The notes under the pieces were generated by a model, which saw only the letters and a list, made by a program, of their open reading frames with translations, was not told where the DNA came from and searched no databases. Source: Gammaproteobacteria bacterium (GTDB lineage: Bacteria; Pseudomonadota; Gammaproteobacteria; Arenicellales; JAANXG01). From it: a stretch of 10,585 bases of DNA. Position 1 is the stretch's first letter. Each line of letters begins with the position of its first letter. The translations under genes were made by a program, and so were the position numbers. The stretch lies in assembly GCA_018263405.1 (NCBI GenBank), contig JAANXG010000023.1, positions 1 to 10,585 on the forward strand, written 5' to 3'. Positions 7,318 to 10,585 of this stretch are shown here, piece by piece.

Positions 7318-7327
7318 CGTGTATAGT
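7300..7327 (+). promoter_or_regulatory. Candidate sigma-70 promoter for the exonuclease-rlmD operon
   Basis: A -10-like TATAGT (7322-7327, five of six consensus bases) lies 16 bases after a weak -35-like TTGGTG (7300-7305). A transcript would start near 7334, at the 5' side of the predicted three-way-junction structure and about 90 bases before the exonuclease ATG. The -35 overlaps the first codons of the divergent MFS gene. The match is modest, so this is tentative. Confidence 0.28.
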
Positions 7328-7330
7328 GTA

Positions 7331-7387
7331 TCCGATCCATAAGCTGCGTTTGGAAACCAGCTGAGGGAAAACTCCCGATGGATGGGA
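7331..7387 (+). other. Compact predicted three-way-junction RNA/DNA structure in the divergent spacer
   Basis: Three nested complementary pairs fit into 49 bases. The outer stem is ATCCAT (7335-7340) with ATGGAT (7378-7383); after one mismatch it can extend by TCC (7331-7333) with GGA (7385-7387). The first inner arm is AGCTG (7342-7346) with CAGCT (7358-7362), extended past one bulged C by GTT/AAC to give a TGGA loop. The second inner arm is GGGA (7365-7368) with TCCC (7373-7376) and an AAAC loop. Only four bases are unpaired at the junction. It would sit at the 5' end of the exonuclease mRNA if the candidate promoter is used. It matches no riboswitch or ribozyme core I know; it could be a leader structure, an operator, or chance. 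Confidence 0.35.
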
Positions 7388-7424
7388 AGCGACCGAGAGC
7401 GCGCGACCTGCCCCCGATTTTGCG

Positions 7425-8192
7425 ATGAACATTCTCTCTTTCGACATCGAAACCATTCCCGACGTTGAGGGCGGCCGCCGGCTTTACGATCTACGGGACT
7501 TGGACGACGCCGAGGTCGCGGAGGTCATGTTCACGAAGCGACGCGAGCAGACGGATAGCGACTTTCTGCCGGTGCATTTACACCGAGTGGCGGCGATCTC
7601 AACCGTGCTGCGCCAGGGCGATCAATGCAAGGTATGGTCGCTTGGAGATTCCGATTCGAGCGAGCACGAACTCATTGATCGGTTTTTCGACGGAATCGAA
7701 CGGTATACGCCAACCCTCGTCACCTGGAACGGCAGTGGCTTCGATCTGCCAGTGCTGCACCACCGGGCACTGATTCACGGCAGCGCCGCCGGACGCTACT
7801 GGGAAAGCGGCGACGACGATCGGGAATTCAAATGGAACAACTACCTCAACCGGTTTCATTCCCGGCACACGGACCTTATGGACGTGCTGGCCGGCTACCA
7901 GCCGCGTGCCTTCGCACCGCTGGATCAGATGGCCGTGTTGTGCGGCTTGCCGGGCAAGATGGGCATGGACGGTTCCCGGGTTTGGAATGCCTATCGGGAG
8001 GGTGGAATCGGCGACATCCGGAACTACTGCGAGACGGATGCGTTGAACACGTACCTTTTGTATCTGCGCTGGTTACTGATAAAACAAGAACTGGACGAGA
8101 CGCGCTACCGGCAGGAATGCCAGTTACTCAGGGACAGTTTGTCCGCCGAAGATAAGCCGCACTTAAAGGAATTTCTCGCTGCCTGGAAGTGA
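7425..8192 (+). CDS. PolB-like 3'-5' exonuclease (DnaQ/RNase H fold, predicted)
   Basis: This 255-residue cytoplasmic protein matches the stand-alone family resembling the proofreading domain of family-B DNA polymerases. The three metal-binding exonuclease motifs are present in order. Exo I is SFDIET at residues 5-10, giving D7 and E9. Exo II is LVTWNGSGFDLPVL near 97-110, with its aspartate. Exo III is in YCETDALNTYLLYLR near 201-215, a YxxxD arrangement. The intervening FHSRHTDLMDVL segment is typical of the family. No polymerase domain is attached, and the length is normal for the family. It presumably trims 3' ends of DNA or RNA, but its physiological role is not established. The ATG at 7425 places the first exonuclease motif at the expected N-terminal position; the ribosome site is weak. 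The rlmD start lies 10 bases beyond the stop, so the two are probably co-transcribed. Confidence 0.9.
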   Translation: MNILSFDIETIPDVEGGRRLYDLRDLDDAEVAEVMFTKRREQTDSDFLPVHLHRVAAISTVLRQGDQCKVWSLGDSDSSEHELIDRFFDGIERYTPTLVTWNGSGFDLPVLHHRALIHGSAAGRYWESGDDDREFKWNNYLNRFHSRHTDLMDVLAGYQPRAFAPLDQMAVLCGLPGKMGMDGSRVWNAYREGGIGDIRNYCETDALNTYLLYLRWLLIKQELDETRYRQECQLLRDSLSAEDKPHLKEFLAAWK

Positions 8193-8202
8193 GCACAACG
8201 CA

Positions 8203-9504
8203 TTGCCCACGTTACCGGAAGCGGCAGTAACGGGTTTGAGTCACGATGGTCGGGGCGTGGGTCGTCACGAGGGCCGGGTTGTTTTTATCGATGGTGCCCT
8301 GCCGAACGAACAAGTTCGGTTTCGTCCCGGTAAAAGACGCCGCAAAGTGCTCAATGCGACACTGGAGGAAGTGCTCGTATCGTCAGCCGATCGGGTGACG
8401 CCGGAGTGCCCGTACTTCGGCACCTGCGGCGGCTGCGCGTTACAGCACTTCGATTATGGTGCCCAGCTCGAGCACAAACACCGCCGGCTCGCGGACAACC
8501 TGGAGCGGCTGGCCAAGGTGGGACCGGAGGAGTATTTACCGCCGGTGGCCGCCGCGCCCTGGCATTACCGGCGCAAAGCCCGCCTGGGTATCCGCTACGT
8601 GCCGAAAAAAGGCGGAACGCTGGTGGGGTTTCGAGAACGCCACAAGAGTTTCGTTACCTCGCTGGACGCCTGCTTGGTGCTGGACCGGCAGCTCTCCGAT
8701 CTGCTGCCCGCCTTGCACGAGCTGGTAGCGAATCTGTCCTGCCATGACCGCGTCCCGCAGATCGAGGTGGCCGCCGGCGACCACGAGGCGGCCCTCGTAT
8801 TCCGTCATCTCGTACCGTTGACCGACGCGGATCTGGATCGGTTGGTGCGTTTCGGGCGGGACCACGGCGCGCGGATACTGCTGCAACCCGGCGGACTGGA
8901 CAGCGTCCACTTGCTTTGGCCCGAGGAGGCGGGACCCCTCTATTACGACATCGGCGGGAACCTTCGCATCGGCTTCGAGCCCACTGATTTTATCCAGGTG
9001 AACGGTGAACAAAATCGAAGACTCGTGGACCGTGCACTAACGCTGCTGGCACCGCAGCCGGGAGACACGGTCCTGGATCTGTTTTGCGGGGTGGGTAATT
9101 TCAGCCTGCCGATTGCGAAGCGCGCGGATCGGGTTGTGGGCATGGAAGGAGACGGGCGATTGGTCGACCGGGCCGCGGGCAACGCCCGGTTGAATCGGGT
9201 CCATAATGTTGAATTCAAAACCGTGGATCTTTACGCGGAGGAAATTGCAAGCACCCGGTTCGACGCGTCCTATAACAAGATTTTGCTGGACCCCCCTCGC
9301 TCCGGGGCACTCGAGTTGATGAAACGGATACCGGATATCGCACCCGAGCGCATTGTCTATATTTCCTGCAATCCGGCGACGTTGGCTCGGGATTCGGCGA
9401 TATTGGTACGCAAGCACGGTTATCGATTCGCCGGGGCGGGGGTCATCGACATGTTTCCACATACGGCGCATGTCGAGTCCCTTGCGTTGTTTGAAAATAC
9501 GTAA
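8203..9504 (+). CDS. rlmD: 23S rRNA (uracil-1939-C5)-methyltransferase RlmD
   Basis: RlmD uses S-adenosylmethionine to methylate U1939 (E. coli numbering) of 23S rRNA. The 433-residue protein begins with a TRAM RNA-binding domain (VTGLSHDGRGVGRHEG, 9-24). It then has the 4Fe-4S ligands C69, C75, C78 and C157, spaced as in E. coli RlmD. The methyltransferase domain shows the SAM motif LDLFCGVGNFSLP (291-303), LLDPPRSG (361-368), and the catalytic cysteine C389 in YISCNP. The C-terminal DMFPHTAHVESLALFE is the family signature, and these features separate it from TrmA. The start is a TTG at 8203. An in-frame stop at 8164 and the nearness of the TRAM domain leave little room for another start, and GTGAG at 8189-8193 may serve as a weak ribosome site. 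It converges on RNase E, with 49 bases between stop codons and no clear terminator. Confidence 0.95.
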   Translation: MPTLPEAAVTGLSHDGRGVGRHEGRVVFIDGALPNEQVRFRPGKRRRKVLNATLEEVLVSSADRVTPECPYFGTCGGCALQHFDYGAQLEHKHRRLADNLERLAKVGPEEYLPPVAAAPWHYRRKARLGIRYVPKKGGTLVGFRERHKSFVTSLDACLVLDRQLSDLLPALHELVANLSCHDRVPQIEVAAGDHEAALVFRHLVPLTDADLDRLVRFGRDHGARILLQPGGLDSVHLLWPEEAGPLYYDIGGNLRIGFEPTDFIQVNGEQNRRLVDRALTLLAPQPGDTVLDLFCGVGNFSLPIAKRADRVVGMEGDGRLVDRAAGNARLNRVHNVEFKTVDLYAEEIASTRFDASYNKILLDPPRSGALELMKRIPDIAPERIVYISCNPATLARDSAILVRKHGYRFAGAGVIDMFPHTAHVESLALFENT

Positions 9505-9553
9505 TAGTCCTCCTTCAAAGGCCCCCGACCCCGTTTTCTTACGCTTTACCGGT

Positions 9554-10585
9554 TTATTCTCGATTCCGCCGGGTAGTGGATGGCGACTCGTTAGAATTGG
9601 GTTTGCGGCCGCGCTGCTGACCGCCCCCTCTACCGCGGTTTTGGCCGCCGCCCTGGTTGCCGCCTTGACTACTGCCTTGCGCGCTGCTTCGCGGCCGGTT
9701 GGGGCCGCGGCCACTACCGCCTCGTGCTCGCTGCTGCCCCCGGGGTTGACCGCGCTGGTGCGTACGTTTCCGGCCGGTTCCCTCGCGGCCTCTGGCAGGC
9801 TGGTGGCTGCTTTGCGTCTGCCGACCGATTTCGGTTTGCGTTTCAGAGCTCGAAGTCGTGCTCGTTTTATTGAACAAGGAATTGACGATTCGTTTCAGCA
9901 CACCTCCGGACGGCCCGTTTTCCATCGGCGGTTTTGGACGGGAGGGCGGGGGGGTGGTGCTCGGCACCTGTTCCGGTCCCACTGCCGCTTTTTCCAGACG
10001 TTGCTTGGTAAAATAGTCACCTTCGTCCTGGTGTTCGTCCGTTTCTCTTTCGATCTGGTAGCTTTGCAGACCCTGGAATTCCGCAAGATCTTCGCCTCGC
10101 AATCGCTTGATCCTGAAGTGCGGTGTTTCAAGGTCCTTCGCGGGAATTATGATCACAGCGTTGCCGAGCCTCGATTCCAGCGAGTAGATTTCAGTACGTT
10201 TCTCGTTGAGCAGATACGTTGCGATGTCGACGGGCAAATGCGCGTGAATGGCCTCGGTGTTTTCCTTCAATGCCTCCTCTTCGAGAATACGCAGAACGTG
10301 CAGGGCCGAAGAGGCGATCCCACGGATATGACCCGCGCCATCGCAGCGCGGGCAGGCGACATAGTTGGCCTCACCGATGGAGGCCCGCAGTCGCTGGCGA
10401 GACATTTCCAGTAGACCGAAGCGGGATATCCGCCCGGTTTGCACCCTGGCACGGTCCACTTTCAATGCATCCTGAAGGCGGCTTTCCACCAGGCGTTGGT
10501 TTTTATTGGAGGTCATGTCTATGAAATCCGCCACGATCAAGCCGCCGATATCACGGATACGTAACTGTCTCGCGATTTCATCGGC
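9554..10585 (-). CDS. rne: Ribonuclease E, C-terminal portion (5' end outside window)
   Basis: RNase E is the main endoribonuclease for mRNA decay and rRNA/tRNA maturation and acts at the inner membrane. The frame is open to the window edge, giving 343 residues. It starts within ADEIARQLRIRDIGGLIVADF, whose final aspartate corresponds to catalytic D346 of E. coli RNase E. SRFGLLEMSRQRL and the zinc-link CPRC follow (about 10350), then EEEALKENTEAIHAHLPVDIATYLLNEKR of the small domain. The zinc-link and this arrangement indicate RNase E rather than RNase G. The tail after the core is only about 160 residues. It contains an amphipathic GGVLKRIVNSLFNK segment (9866-9907), reminiscent of the membrane-targeting helix, and an Arg/Gly/Gln-rich end (9605-9796) with RGG-like repeats. 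Full length is inferred at about 660-670 residues, against 1061 in E. coli, so the degradosome scaffold must be reduced or replaced. Confidence 0.93.
   Translation of the reverse strand, partial: ADEIARQLRIRDIGGLIVADFIDMTSNKNQRLVESRLQDALKVDRARVQTGRISRFGLLEMSRQRLRASIGEANYVACPRCDGAGHIRGIASSALHVLRILEEEALKENTEAIHAHLPVDIATYLLNEKRTEIYSLESRLGNAVIIIPAKDLETPHFRIKRLRGEDLAEFQGLQSYQIERETDEHQDEGDYFTKQRLEKAAVGPEQVPSTTPPPSRPKPPMENGPSGGVLKRIVNSLFNKTSTTSSSETQTEIGRQTQSSHQPARGREGTGRKRTHQRGQPRGQQRARGGSGRGPNRPRSSAQGSSQGGNQGGGQNRGRGGGQQRGRKPNSNESPSTTRRNRE

Noticed and set aside
7331..7387. Hammerhead ribozyme or known riboswitch
   Set aside because: The junction lacks the CUGAUGA and GAAA hammerhead core, and I find no match to the TPP or c-di-GMP consensus; only a generic structured element is claimed.
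6524..7456. 310-codon - strand open frame overlapping the MFS gene
   Set aside because: The alternate frame has the membrane segments of a known transporter family; this one is arginine-rich and has no motif.
9505..9553. Terminator between rlmD and RNase E
   Set aside because: I find only runs of C and a short ACCGGT palindrome, with no stable hairpin followed by a T-run on either strand.
9353..10414. 353-codon + strand open frame over the end of rlmD and RNase E
   Set aside because: It overlaps two secure genes on conflicting frames, and its low-complexity Ala/Arg runs mirror the repetitive RNase E tail.
1..10585. CRISPR array, tRNA or rRNA gene
   Set aside because: No regularly spaced repeats, tRNA cloverleaf with conserved arms, or rRNA segments were seen on either strand.

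Overview
The window is about 60% GC by eye, densely coded, and looks chromosomal. It most resembles a gammaproteobacterium, possibly a sulfur- or hydrogen-oxidising lineage. The support is an RNase E with the E. coli-type catalytic core, an RlmD with E. coli-like length and cysteine spacing, CysM next to RecJ, and a relic of the hydrogenase-maturation gene hoxX. The genus cannot be fixed from the sequence alone.

Layout. Positions 1-1479 hold the 3' end of recJ and a complete cysM, joined by a 4-base ATGA overlap on the + strand. Positions 1480-2260 are a decayed stretch. It contains an open but truncated fragment of hoxX (about 1545-1940), then roughly 230 bases with no convincing gene. It ends in a 64-bp mini-transposon (2181-2244) with perfect 12-bp inverted ends beginning GTAA, flanked by a perfect 8-bp target duplication; these are the hallmarks of an IS66-type element. 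Positions 2261-6089 form a two-gene + strand operon. The first gene is a bacterial SNF2-family ATPase with a DUF3670-type N-terminal region. The second is a SWIM zinc-finger protein that carries a histone-H1-like basic linker and a C-terminal XRE-type helix-turn-helix.

Positions 6115-7317 (- strand) encode a 12-segment MFS transporter. A 107-base divergent spacer follows, holding a candidate promoter and a compact predicted three-way-junction structure. A + strand pair comes next: a PolB-like 3'-5' exonuclease (7425-8192) and rlmD (8203-9504). The right edge (9554-10585, - strand) is the C-terminal half of RNase E, converging on rlmD.

How the genes relate. Most are housekeeping genes for DNA repair (RecJ, the exonuclease), cysteine synthesis (CysM), 23S rRNA modification (RlmD) and RNA decay (RNase E). 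The segment between cysM and the MFS gene looks like accessory DNA: a dead hydrogenase-maturation relic, a transposon scar and the SNF2/SWIM pair. The SNF2/SWIM-HTH operon is the best candidate for an under-described system. Its two proteins probably act together on DNA or chromatin-like nucleoprotein, but the sequence does not reveal the actual process.
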